Assembly (NCBI GenBank): GCA_963735065.1
Contig: CAVTJL010000001.1
Span: forward strand, 2,418,001 to 2,482,000
Reading direction: 5' to 3'
From: CAVTJL01 sp963735065
GTDB lineage: Bacteria > Pseudomonadota > Alphaproteobacteria > Geminicoccales > Geminicoccaceae
DNA length: 64,000 bases
Positions 45,047 to 53,509 of this stretch are shown piece after piece (within the stretch, counting starts at the first letter, position 1; every line of letters begins with the position of its first letter). A program made the position numbers and the translations under genes. The notes under the pieces are model-generated. The model ran no database searches. It worked only from the letters and a program-made list of their open reading frames with translations, and had not been told where the DNA came from.

Positions 45047-45982
45047 GTGACCGATGACTCCGCCCCTTCACCCACCCCTCTCGCCTGGGCCCGCGCCGCG
45101 CGGGTCATCGCCCGTGGCACGCCGCTCTTCGACGTCGCGGCGGCCTTGGGCGTCTCGATCGAGGAGGTCGAGAAAAAGATCGCGGAGGACCGGCACTATG
45201 CCGAGCTGATCGCCTTCCGAAAGGAAAGGCGCCAGGCACCGCTCGAGAAGCGGCTGGACAACATCCGCGAAGGCCTGGTCGACGAGCTCGAGCATGCGCT
45301 GGACACAGGCTCCGCCCGCGGCCTCGGCTGGATGCTGAGGGAGATCCGCCTCGGCCTCCAGCTCACCGGCCTGACGGGGAAGGTGGCGGAGGCGGCCCGG
45401 GGCGGTGCCGCCGTCTTCGACTGGGACAAGACCCAGCCGGACGACGAGCCGGGTGGTCCCGGCCGCAACGGCACGCACATGGAGCGCTTCCTCGCCTCGC
45501 TCTGCGATGCCGACTACGACGACTGGCTGGCGACGGGCAAAAGCCCCTATCCGGCGCGCAAGCCGCCTCTGCCCAACAACGCCGTGCGCTGGGCGCGCGC
45601 CCGGGCCGCCATGCGCGGCGAGGCCGTGCCCGCCGCCACGCCCGAGGAGCTGGCCAGCCGCGACTACGCCCCGATCCGCATCCTCGACGAGATCGAGGAG
45701 GCGATCGCGCGCGGCGAGGAGGCCGGCATGGCCTCCTCGGAGCGCATGCGCCTGCACACGGACGTCATCGGTGGGGGTAGCAAAGCGAAACTCCTGGGTC
45801 CCCGCCGCCGCGGGGACGATCGGAGGGTGCTCCGCCCTCGCTCGTGGAGCGTGGCCTCCCGACCAATCTGTCCGGAGCCTGTCCTCGGGCCCGCAGACGG
45901 GACCCGGGGAGCTTCATCGGCGGGGATAGGGGGATCATCCCCACGCAGCTGCATCCCCACGCAGGTGGGGACCCAGTCGTAG
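45047..45982 (+). CDS. Module HTH-type protein, copy B (intact)
   Basis: A 311-residue protein of unknown family. An N-terminal helical part includes a helix-turn-helix-like segment (DVAAALGVSIEEVEKKIAED, about residues 33-52). A central helical domain follows (RLDNIREGLVDELEHALDTG, GLGWMLREIRLGLQLTGLTG), then an acidic/polar stretch (FDWDKTQPDDEPGG) and a conserved PYPARKPPLPNNAVRWARAR. The core matches copy A to about residue 225. After that the sequence is low-complexity, partly encoded by palindromes, and ends IPTQVGTQS. I start at the GTG at 45047, aligned with copy A; an in-frame GTG lies 6 nt upstream. A terminase-small-subunit-like or regulatory role is only a guess. Confidence 0.7.
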   Translation: MTDDSAPSPTPLAWARAARVIARGTPLFDVAAALGVSIEEVEKKIAEDRHYAELIAFRKERRQAPLEKRLDNIREGLVDELEHALDTGSARGLGWMLREIRLGLQLTGLTGKVAEAARGGAAVFDWDKTQPDDEPGGPGRNGTHMERFLASLCDADYDDWLATGKSPYPARKPPLPNNAVRWARARAAMRGEAVPAATPEELASRDYAPIRILDEIEEAIARGEEAGMASSERMRLHTDVIGGGSKAKLLGPRRRGDDRRVLRPRSWSVASRPICPEPVLGPADGTRGASSAGIGGSSPRSCIPTQVGTQS

Positions 45983-46020
45983 CAGCGAAGGCTCCTGGCT
46001 CCCCGCCTCCGCGCGGACGA
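45798..46020. repeat. Cluster of short palindromes (REP-like), module B
   Basis: GTCCCCGC-N4-GCGGGGAC at 45798-45817, ATCCCCAC-N4-GTGGGGA near 45953-45971 and an imperfect CCCCGC/GCGCGG copy near 46000-46016. These are the same types as in module A but fewer. They overlap the 3' part of the HTH-type gene and supply its stop codon. Confidence 0.7.
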
Positions 46021-46064
46021 ACGGAGGAGGAGCCCGCCGCACCTCTATCCTACAAAGACAGCGG

Positions 46065-46334
46065 ATGGCGCAGCTGCGCGAGCGGCTGAAGGCGCTTCTT
46101 GCCGATCCCGTGGTGCGAACCCAGGAGGATCTGGAGCTGGCCGAGGCGGTGTGCTCGCTGCGCTGGCCCAACTGGCCGCCCTACGAGGGCCCCCTCGACA
46201 TCTTCGAGGTCCACGACGCCCTGGCGAAGCTGCCGCCCGTCCACATCGACACGCTTCACCGCCTCGCCGCCAACCCCGGCCACGGCCCCGGCATGGCCCG
46301 CTTCCGCCAGCCGATCCGGGCCCAGGGCCCGTGA
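46065..46334 (+). CDS. Module small protein, copy B (89 residues)
   Basis: Counterpart of 24984-25253, the same length with about nine in ten residues identical (MAQLRERLKALLADPVVRT at the start, IRAQGP at the end). The upstream GGAAAGG of copy A is altered to GACAGCGG, so translation may be weaker or coupled. Function is unknown. Confidence 0.7.
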   Translation: MAQLRERLKALLADPVVRTQEDLELAEAVCSLRWPNWPPYEGPLDIFEVHDALAKLPPVHIDTLHRLAANPGHGPGMARFRQPIRAQGP

Positions 46335-46558
46335 GCCGGCCTCATGGGCCGGCGACAGGCCGTACGGGAGGCCTCTGTCTCCTGCCACGCGCCGTCGCCA
46401 CGAGCAGGCACCGTGGTGGAAGGCCGGCCGGGCCCTGAGAGCTGTCTCGAGGTGAGCCGACGAGCCGTCGGATGGCCGCTCCTTGCTGGAGCTGCTGCCC
46501 CTTGTCTGCCACCTTGGGCGGGTAGCTTGGACCGTGCCGGGAGCGGCTCGGGGAGCTG

Positions 46559-46634
<76 letters not shown>

Positions 46635-46742
46635 GCGCGCGGCGTTATAGGTAGTGGAGGCGGGCCTGTCCAGCGAAAGGCCTGGAGTCGACCCCTTCCG
46701 ACGGCGTCATCCGCCGCGCCCACCGTTGCGCCCTCAGGAGCC

Positions 46743-47642
46743 ATGCGCCCCATGCAGATCTACGAGATCAGGCACGCCACCTACTATCGATACTTCGCCC
46801 CGGTCCAGCTGGGCCCGCAGCGCCTGGTCCTCCGCCCGCGCGACAGCCACGACCTGCGGCTCAGGAAGACCGGGCTGGTCATCCAGCCCGAGCCCGCCAC
46901 CGTGACGTGGCTGCACGATGTCTACGGCAACTCGATCGCGACGGTGACGTTCTCCCGGCCGACGCAGAGCTTCAGCGTGGTGAGCGAGCTCACGGTCGAG
47001 CACTATGGCCTGGCGGCCCCGGAGTTCCCGCTCGAGCCGTTCGCGGAATCCTGGCCCTTCAACTATCGCCCCGAGGAGTGGCCCGACCTCAAGCTCTATA
47101 TCGAGCGCCAGTACAGCGATCCCGAGGGCGTGCTGGATCGCTGGGTGCGGCGCTTCTCGATGGGCGCCCAGACGGTCGACACGCAGAACCTGCTCGTCTC
47201 CGTGATGCGGGCGATCAAGGACGAGCTCTTCTATCGGACGCGCGAGGAGGAGGGCATCCAGCCGCCGCTGCAGACGCTGGCCCAAGGCGGCACCTGCCGC
47301 GACTTCGCCGTCCTGATGATCGAGGCGGCACGGGCCATGGGCTTCGCCGCCCGCTTCGTCAGCGGCTATCTCTACGTGCCGGCGGCCGACAGCCCCGATG
47401 GGCAGCTGCGCGGCGGGGGCGCCACCCACGCCTGGGCCGAGATCTATCTGCCCGGCGCCGGGTGGGTGCAGTTCGACCCCACCAACGCGATCTTCGGCGG
47501 CCAGGACCTCATCCGCGTCGCCATCGCCCGCGATCCCAAGGCCGCCTCGCCGATCAGCGGCAGCTTCAGCGGGCCCTCGGGCGCGGGCGGTGCGATCACG
47601 GTCGAGGTCGACGTCCGCAAGGTGTCGGGCAGCGGCGCCTAG
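46743..47642 (+). CDS. Transglutaminase-like cysteine protease-fold protein
   Basis: The 299-residue protein has an N-terminal beta domain (YEIRHATYYRYFAPVQLGPQ) and a transglutaminase-like core. The triad is visible: Cys in GGTCRDFAVLM, His in GGATHAWAEIYLP, Asp in VQFDPTNAIFGG. An ATG at 46752 is an alternative start. Such proteins are usually amide- or peptide-cleaving enzymes rather than cross-linkers. It is cytoplasmic by sequence. Its 3' end overlaps the convergent amidohydrolase gene by 4 bp. Confidence 0.88.
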   Translation: MRPMQIYEIRHATYYRYFAPVQLGPQRLVLRPRDSHDLRLRKTGLVIQPEPATVTWLHDVYGNSIATVTFSRPTQSFSVVSELTVEHYGLAAPEFPLEPFAESWPFNYRPEEWPDLKLYIERQYSDPEGVLDRWVRRFSMGAQTVDTQNLLVSVMRAIKDELFYRTREEEGIQPPLQTLAQGGTCRDFAVLMIEAARAMGFAARFVSGYLYVPAADSPDGQLRGGGATHAWAEIYLPGAGWVQFDPTNAIFGGQDLIRVAIARDPKAASPISGSFSGPSGAGGAITVEVDVRKVSGSGA

Positions 47643-48793
47643 TCAGCGTCGACGGTATGCCAGAGGCGGCCGTCGAGGACGACGCTGTCGAGGAGGAAGC
47701 GCTGCTCGCCCACGAGCTCCTCGCCCACCACGTCCTTGTAGTGGTGCGTGCCCTCGTTGATGCGCAGCACGGTGACGTCGCCCGTGCTGCCCACCGCGAG
47801 GTCGGCGAGGTCGGGGCGCCCGAGGATGCCCGCCGGCGTCTGCGTCACCGAGCGGACGATGTCGACGAGCGGCATGCCCAACGAGAGGAATTTGCTCATC
47901 GTCTCGAGATTGTCGTAGGCGGGCCCGTCGATGCACAGCGTGTGGACGTCGGAGCTGATGATGTCGGGCGCGAACCCGCCCTTGAGCATGGCCTTGGCGG
48001 TCTGGAAGGCGAAGGAGCCCTTGCCGTGGCCGATGTCGAAGATCACGCCCTTCTCACGCGCGCGCCAGACGGCGTCGCGGATGCGCCCGTCGGCATGGAC
48101 GGGCGCGTTGGGGAACGGCCGGAAGCAGTGGGTCAGCACGTCGCCGGGCCGCAGGACCTCGAGAACGTCCGTGTAGCGTGGCGGCGGGTTGTCGATGTGG
48201 CACATGCAGGGCAGCTTGGCCTTCTCCGCCGCCTCGATCGCCAGATAGAGCGGGGTCAGGCCGAGCGGGCCGCTGGTGCCGGAGCCGATCCGCACCTTGA
48301 TGCCCTTGATGAGATCGGGGTGCTCCTGGGCCACGCGGGCGCAGACCTTGGGCTCGAGCAGCCGCAGGTCGAGCGATTCGCCCACCATCACGTCGTTCGA
48401 GAAGGCGTAGATGCCGGCGAACGAGATGTGCAGGTAGGCGAAGATCTTCGTCTCGCTTCGCTCGATGACGTGCTTGCGGAAGCCCTCGAAATTGCCGGGT
48501 CCCGCCGTGCCGACGTCGAGCCAGGTCGTCGTGCCGGCGCGCTTTGCCAGATTGTCGGCGTTGACCCCCAGGGATGCGCCGCCCCAGTAGACGTGGGTGT
48601 GGAAGTCGATCATGCCCGGCATGACGATCGCACCCCCGACATCGCGCTCGACCTCGGCCGAGCCCGCCTTGGCCTCGGCGCCCACGGCCGCGACCTTGCC
48701 GTCCTTGAAGGCGATGTCGGCCACCTCATCGGTGCCCGTGCCCGGATCAACGATCCGACCACCGCGCAGAATCACGTCGAACGTCGCCATCAT
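47639..48793 (-). CDS. Amidohydrolase/deacetylase family metalloenzyme
   Basis: A 384-residue amidohydrolase-superfamily protein: N-terminal beta-sandwich (LRGGRIVDPGTGTDEVADIA), metal HxH in DFHTHVYWGG, likely carbamylated Lys in IKGIKVRIG, His in CHIDNPPP and the catalytic Asp in SSDVHTLCIDG. It resembles the Atu3266-type group of deacetylases or ester/amide hydrolases, more than dihydroorotase. Substrate unknown. It convergently overlaps the transglutaminase gene. Confidence 0.85.
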   Translation of the reverse strand: MMATFDVILRGGRIVDPGTGTDEVADIAFKDGKVAAVGAEAKAGSAEVERDVGGAIVMPGMIDFHTHVYWGGASLGVNADNLAKRAGTTTWLDVGTAGPGNFEGFRKHVIERSETKIFAYLHISFAGIYAFSNDVMVGESLDLRLLEPKVCARVAQEHPDLIKGIKVRIGSGTSGPLGLTPLYLAIEAAEKAKLPCMCHIDNPPPRYTDVLEVLRPGDVLTHCFRPFPNAPVHADGRIRDAVWRAREKGVIFDIGHGKGSFAFQTAKAMLKGGFAPDIISSDVHTLCIDGPAYDNLETMSKFLSLGMPLVDIVRSVTQTPAGILGRPDLADLAVGSTGDVTVLRINEGTHHYKDVVGEELVGEQRFLLDSVVLDGRLWHTVDAD

Positions 48794-48859
48794 GCCTCTC
48801 CCACGAACCCAACGACCGGAGCGATGACTAGCGGCAGAAGGCCACGAGCGCCAGGGTGG

Positions 48860-50218
48860 TCAGCGCTCACCGGCTGCAAAGGCGTCCAGCATTCCTGCAT
48901 CGGCGGCGAGATCGAGCATGGTGTAGCGGTCCCGCGTCTCGCGGGCGTGGGCCACGGCGTCGCGATAGAGGTGCCCGTCGATCCCCAGCGCGCCGGCCGT
49001 CGTCGCCAGGCCCGCCGCGTCGAGCGCCGCCGCCAGCCGATCGAGGGGCAGCATGACGGCGCCGAGCTCGGCGACGAGGTCGGGCCAGGTCTCCTCCAGG
49101 CGTCGCTCGATCGCGGCGGCGCCTGCCGCGTCGAGTGCCTTGGCCTGCAGGCCGGCCAGGCAGTCGGGGAAGGCGGGGCCGAAGCGCTGCTTCAGCGCGC
49201 GCTCGTCGATCCGGGTCGGCCTCATCCGGGGCGGCTGCGGCAGGGCCAGCATCCAGCCCTGGAGGCGCGCCATGGTCCAGGTCGCGACCGCGACCTGCTC
49301 GCCATGCAGGGCGTCGGGCGGCGGGTCGCCCTGCATCTCGAGATAGTGGCTGATCAGGTGCTCGCCCTGCGAGGCGGGCTTGCTCGAGCCCGCCATGAGC
49401 ATGGCAAAGCCGCCCAGCACGAGCAGGCTGGTCAACCGTGCTACGGCGTCCGGATCGCGCTGCCCGAGGGCGCCGGCGAGGTCGAGAAGCGCTGCCTCCG
49501 TGGGTATCTGCAGGGCGTAGACGGCGGGATCGTAGGGCGTGCCCCACAGCCGGTGGGCGAGAAGCCAGTCGGCCTGCGTCGTCGTCCGGCAGATGACGTC
49601 GCCGAAGCCGGCCTGGATCAGCCTGAGCGGGGCCTCGGCCAGGACCTCGAGGTCGAAGAAGGCCCCGCGCGGGCTATGGGCTGGATGGCTGACCTTGAGG
49701 CCGTCCTTCAGGAGCGACGCCGTGGCGGTGACGTAGCCGTTCATCGAGGGTGCCGTGGCGAAGACGGCGTAGGGGAGGCCCAGCCGCCGGCTCGCCTCCT
49801 TGCAGAGGTCGTTGAGCGTGCCGGAGCCGACGGCGACGAGGGCGTCCGCATGGCGCGCCCGGTCGGCAAGAGCCGCAGCGGTCTCCCAATCGGCGTGAGG
49901 GTGCTCCAGGACGACGGCCTCGGCACCGGGCAGGGCCGCCGCGACGCGCCGGCCCAAAGCCTCCCAGGTGGTCTCATCGGCGACCACCATGGGGCGGCCA
50001 CGCGGCAGCCCCGCGCCCGCCACCAGCTCTTCCTCCGCGCCGGCGAGGCTCGGCTCGATCACGACGCGCCGGACATCCGGTGTGAAGGCGGCGCCGCTCA
50101 CCGGATGACGCCACGCGCCCTCGACCAGCGCCGAGATCAGGGTCCTGGCGTCCCCGGCCGACGCCGCGCCGACCGGCTCAGGCCCAATGGCCGGGCTCCC
50201 AGGCCCATTGCCGGTCAT
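48860..50218 (-). CDS. Glycerol-1-phosphate dehydrogenase-like (iron-containing ADH family) enzyme
   Basis: About 452 residues with the AraM/EgsA pattern: GSGTLNDLCKEASRRLGLPY, ATAPSMNGYVTATASLLKDG, FGDVICRTTTQADW and HYLEMQ with metal-binding His residues. Bacterial relatives reduce dihydroxyacetone phosphate to sn-glycerol-1-phosphate or act on related phospho-ketones. The ATG at 50218 overlaps the preceding gene by 41 bp, and the first 40 residues are not conserved-looking, so the true start may be a later GTG. Confidence 0.8.
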   Translation of the reverse strand: MTGNGPGSPAIGPEPVGAASAGDARTLISALVEGAWRHPVSGAAFTPDVRRVVIEPSLAGAEEELVAGAGLPRGRPMVVADETTWEALGRRVAAALPGAEAVVLEHPHADWETAAALADRARHADALVAVGSGTLNDLCKEASRRLGLPYAVFATAPSMNGYVTATASLLKDGLKVSHPAHSPRGAFFDLEVLAEAPLRLIQAGFGDVICRTTTQADWLLAHRLWGTPYDPAVYALQIPTEAALLDLAGALGQRDPDAVARLTSLLVLGGFAMLMAGSSKPASQGEHLISHYLEMQGDPPPDALHGEQVAVATWTMARLQGWMLALPQPPRMRPTRIDERALKQRFGPAFPDCLAGLQAKALDAAGAAAIERRLEETWPDLVAELGAVMLPLDRLAAALDAAGLATTAGALGIDGHLYRDAVAHARETRDRYTMLDLAADAGMLDAFAAGER

Positions 50219-50618
50219 GACGGACCCAGTGTCCGGGAACCCAATGCGCCCCGTGTCGTGGCGCCCGCATGTAGTGGCCCTGATCCCAGGCATATTGATG
50301 GCCGGTCCAGCGCCAATGGCCCGGATCCCAGGCGTAGCTTCCGGTCTGCGCGGGCGGCGGCGGGACGCGCTCGTAGCGGGGCGGCGGAGGAGGCGAGTCG
50401 ACCACCACCGGCCGCTCGACGATCACCTGAGCGGGCGGCCCCTCGCTGTAGGCCGGTGGAGCCCGGTAGCCGTGACCCTCCGGCACCTCGACGCATGCAG
50501 CAGGGCCGAGACACAAGACGCTCAGCAAAAGGAGAAGCGATCGCTGCCTTCGAGGAGCATGTCGCGCCGCGCAGCACCATAACCCACCGCTCGATGAGAA
50601 AGCCTTGTTCCGAGCCAT
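50178..50618 (-). CDS. YXWGXW-repeat lipoprotein
   Basis: A 146-residue envelope protein with a basic N-terminus, a hydrophobic stretch and a lipobox (SVLCLGPAAC, about residue 40). A Pro-rich linker follows, then tandem W-x-G-x-W-like repeats (YAWDPGHWRW, YAWDQGHYM, AHWVPGHWVR, WAWEPGHWA). The repeats match the YXWGXW family, small outer-membrane-associated proteins of unknown role. I favour the ATG at 50618; an upstream in-frame start at 50699 is less likely. Its end overlaps the next gene's start. Confidence 0.75.
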   Translation of the reverse strand: MARNKAFSSSGGLWCCAARHAPRRQRSLLLLLSVLCLGPAACVEVPEGHGYRAPPAYSEGPPAQVIVERPVVVDSPPPPPRYERVPPPPAQTGSYAWDPGHWRWTGHQYAWDQGHYMRAPRHGAHWVPGHWVRHDRQWAWEPGHWA

Positions 50619-50765
50619 AGTAGCACTCCGGCCTGTGGCGCAACCGTCGTGGTAGGCCAGCCATGGGGCGAGCGAAAGCTCGTCCGTGGCCACCCGCATG
50701 CGCGCCCGACAAACGTCGGCGAAAGCCCGGGGGTTCCGCCCGGAGCAGGGGGACCTTTGCGACGC

Positions 50766-53285
50766 CTAGGGGCCCGCTTCCCGTGCCGGTGCGATGGCGT
50801 CGGCAGGTGGGCCAGCCGACAGCCGGGCTTCCGCGACGCGTCGGACCTCGCGCATCAGCTCGGGGCGGAGCTTCAGGAAGGCTCGAAAGGCGTCCCGGCG
50901 CAGCTCGAGGAGGTTGCAGTAGCCCAAGGCGATGACGTCGGCGCCGCGCGGCCGGCGGAGAATCAGCGCCATCTCGCCGAAGAAGTCCCCGGTGCCGAGG
51001 CGGACCCGCGCCTCGTCCAGGGCCACCTCGACGGCGCCCGAGGCGATGAAGTACATGGCGTTCCCGATCTCACCCCGGTGCACCACGCGCTCGTTGGGCA
51101 AGGCCAGGCGCGGTCTCAGGAGGCGGGCCACGCTGACGAGCTCGGCCTCGTCCAGGCCCTGGAACAGCGGCACGCGGCGGACCAGCGCGCCGGTCTCGAG
51201 GCCGAGGTCGAGCGGCGGCGCCCGCTCGAGCTTGTGGCGACGCTCGCGGATCTCCTCGTCCAGGCTGCGAAACAGCTCGGCCGAGAGCAGACGCTCCTCG
51301 CGCAGCCGGTTGTACCCGTCGCGCTCGAGCTGCACCGCGACGCGGGTGAGGTATTGAGCGGAGACCTGGTCCCAATAGGCGGGATACTGGAGGCGGACCG
51401 CGTCGAGGCCACGCTCGACATCGTTCAGGCGGGCCTCGAGGATGAGCCTCGAGGTCTCCGCGACGCGCGCTCCGAACAGCACCTCGATCCGGCGCCCCGT
51501 GAAGGACAGCAGCTCCTCCAGCACGCGTCGCTGCACGAGGAGCTGCTCCACACGATGGGCGATGTGAAGCGCGAGAGGGCCCTCGATGCGGAGACGCCGG
51601 TGAAGGAAGACGGCGATGGAGGTCCAGCGGGCCCGCCAGCGCTGGTCGCGCGCGGCGCGGCGATAGCCCTGCACGCCGTCCAGCTTCAAGGCATCGATGA
51701 ACCCGCCCGTCCGGCGAACGAGAGCGCCCCCCGCGCCGCGCGAGATCATGCGCTCGGCCATCTCCCGGACGTAGAGCTCGCTCTCCCGCGCGGTGATGGT
51801 CAGCAGCGCGCTGACGAGATGCTCGCGCAGCATGCCCTCGCCCGGATCGCTCTCCTCGGAGGCCGGCTCGGCAGGAAAGTGCGGGGTGCTGACGGCGGCC
51901 TCGAGATCGAGCCCGTGGGCGATGGCGGCCGCGGACAGGCGGTCGCGGATCTCCGCGCGCGTCAGCGCCAGGGCCCGCTGTCGGAGCAGACGCTCGGCAG
52001 CGCTGAGCTCGTCGAGGCGGAGCCATCGGAGCAGCGGCCGCAGCGTGGTCGCCTGGACGAGCAGCGTGAACAGGACAAAGCCCGTCGCCAGCACGGATAC
52101 CCAGTGCTGCACCTGGGGCGGGACGCCCGGGGTCTCGCTGAGGGCCAGGGCCAGGGCGAGCGTGACGGCGCCGCGCAGCCCGCCCCAAAGGATCACGAGC
52201 TTGTAGCGCCCGCTCACCGCACCGCCGCGCCGGGCTCCGGTGACGAAGGGCAGCACCCCGTAGAGGGTCGCGGCCCGGGCGCCCAGGGCGCCGACGATGA
52301 GGGCGGCGACGCCCACGAGATCGAGCGCGGTGACGTGCTCGAGCGTCTTGGGGACCAGCATCGAGGCCAGCACGAAGATGAGCGAGCTGCCCCAGAAGCC
52401 GAGCTGGCTCCAGATTGCCGTCACGCCGGCCCATTCGTGGGTCGCGAGGCGCGTCCGGCCGACACCGCCGAAGATGAGACCGGCCACGACGACGGCTACG
52501 ACGCCGGAGAAGCCGAAGTAGGAGTCGGCGATGGCGTAGGCGAGGTAGGCCAGCGCCACGCTGATGGTGATCTCGGCCGGGCCGCCCTGGTCGAGCCGGC
52601 CGATGACCAGGGCCGCGAGGCGCCCGACCACCGCTCCCACCAGCGCGCCGCCGAGGAACTCCTCGAGGAAGCGGGCGCCGATCTCGGGGATGTCGAGCCT
52701 TGCTCCGCCGATCACGGCGGCGAGAAGCGCCGAGAAGAGCGCTATGGCGGCGGCATCGTTGAGCAGGCTCTCACCCTCGACGAGGGCGGTCAGGCGGCGC
52801 GGCGCCCCGACCTCGCGGAAGATGGCGATGACGGCCACGGGGTCGGTCGTGGCGATGATCGAGGCGAGGAGCAGGCAGGCCACGAGGCTCTCGTGGCTGA
52901 CCGCGAAGAGCGCTGTCCCGGCGCCCAGCGTGCACAGCACCACCGCCACGACCGCCAGCACCAGCACCGGCCCGAGATCGTCCAGCAGCGCCCGCGAGTC
53001 GACGGTGAGGGCGGTCTCGAACAGCAGCAGAGGCAGGAATACCCACAAGAAGAGACTGGCCGTGACCGGGATGGCCTTGATTTCCATCAGGAACTCGACC
53101 AGGGGGCGACCCAGCGTCGCGGTGCCCACGGGCTCCGCGAGGCCGATCCCTATTCCCAGAAGGCAGCCGAGCCCGGCGAGCAGGACGGTATAGGGCAGGC
53201 CAAGCCGCTCGGAGATCGGCGGCAGGAAGGCGATCAGCGCGAGCAGGCCGGCGACGCCGAAAACCAGGCCAGCCATGTGTTCCAT
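50766..53285 (-). CDS. CPA1-type Na+/H+ antiporter with cyclic-nucleotide-binding domain
   Basis: An 839-residue protein. About 420 residues of membrane spans carry the NhaP/NHE features, including SLLNDAAAIALFSALL (ND motif, near residue 165). A long helical cytoplasmic region follows, then a C-terminal cyclic-nucleotide-binding-type domain (FQGLDEAELVSVARLL, GAVEVALDEARVRLGTGDFFGEMALI). It exchanges Na+ or K+ for protons; the C-terminal domain suggests gating by a nucleotide. The layout matches plant SOS1-like and bacterial NhaP-CNMP proteins. Confidence 0.9.
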   Translation of the reverse strand: MEHMAGLVFGVAGLLALIAFLPPISERLGLPYTVLLAGLGCLLGIGIGLAEPVGTATLGRPLVEFLMEIKAIPVTASLFLWVFLPLLLFETALTVDSRALLDDLGPVLVLAVVAVVLCTLGAGTALFAVSHESLVACLLLASIIATTDPVAVIAIFREVGAPRRLTALVEGESLLNDAAAIALFSALLAAVIGGARLDIPEIGARFLEEFLGGALVGAVVGRLAALVIGRLDQGGPAEITISVALAYLAYAIADSYFGFSGVVAVVVAGLIFGGVGRTRLATHEWAGVTAIWSQLGFWGSSLIFVLASMLVPKTLEHVTALDLVGVAALIVGALGARAATLYGVLPFVTGARRGGAVSGRYKLVILWGGLRGAVTLALALALSETPGVPPQVQHWVSVLATGFVLFTLLVQATTLRPLLRWLRLDELSAAERLLRQRALALTRAEIRDRLSAAAIAHGLDLEAAVSTPHFPAEPASEESDPGEGMLREHLVSALLTITARESELYVREMAERMISRGAGGALVRRTGGFIDALKLDGVQGYRRAARDQRWRARWTSIAVFLHRRLRIEGPLALHIAHRVEQLLVQRRVLEELLSFTGRRIEVLFGARVAETSRLILEARLNDVERGLDAVRLQYPAYWDQVSAQYLTRVAVQLERDGYNRLREERLLSAELFRSLDEEIRERRHKLERAPPLDLGLETGALVRRVPLFQGLDEAELVSVARLLRPRLALPNERVVHRGEIGNAMYFIASGAVEVALDEARVRLGTGDFFGEMALILRRPRGADVIALGYCNLLELRRDAFRAFLKLRPELMREVRRVAEARLSAGPPADAIAPAREAGP

Positions 53286-53509
53286 TCGCCCGCGATCCCC
53301 GACCGTGATCCCGCCCGCTCGGCCGGCGTCCTTATAGCGCAGCTGCGAGCGCCGTCTCCCGCAGCATTGCCGAGGCGCGCCCGATCATGGGGCAGGGCGT
53401 GCTCGTCATGCCCGCCCGCGTTGCAGCGGCTGGGCACGCCGCGTACCTGGCTACGGTGCCGAGGCTGTCCGTGGGCCGGTCGATGAAGCCGACGGGCGCC
53501 GGCCGCTGG

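Larger units (their letters stand above)
45012..46558 (+). repeat. Repeated two-gene module, copy B
   Basis: Second copy of the segment at 23849-25437, in the same orientation about 21 kb away. Here the HTH-type gene is unbroken and the palindrome cluster is shorter. The right end lies directly against the 3' end of tRNA-Phe (46559). The last shared stretch around 46475-46550 (GCTGGAGCTG, CTGCCACC, GGCGGGTAG words) is similar to 25370-25435. Confidence 0.8.

Noticed and set aside
46907..50620. A very long plus-strand frame of over 1200 codons
   Set aside because: It is antisense to, or out of frame with, four well-supported genes and is Arg/Gly/Pro-rich without domains, a GC-bias artefact.
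50649..53486. A 945-codon plus-strand frame opposite the antiporter gene
   Set aside because: Antisense shadow; the minus strand encodes a recognisable antiporter with a cyclic-nucleotide domain.
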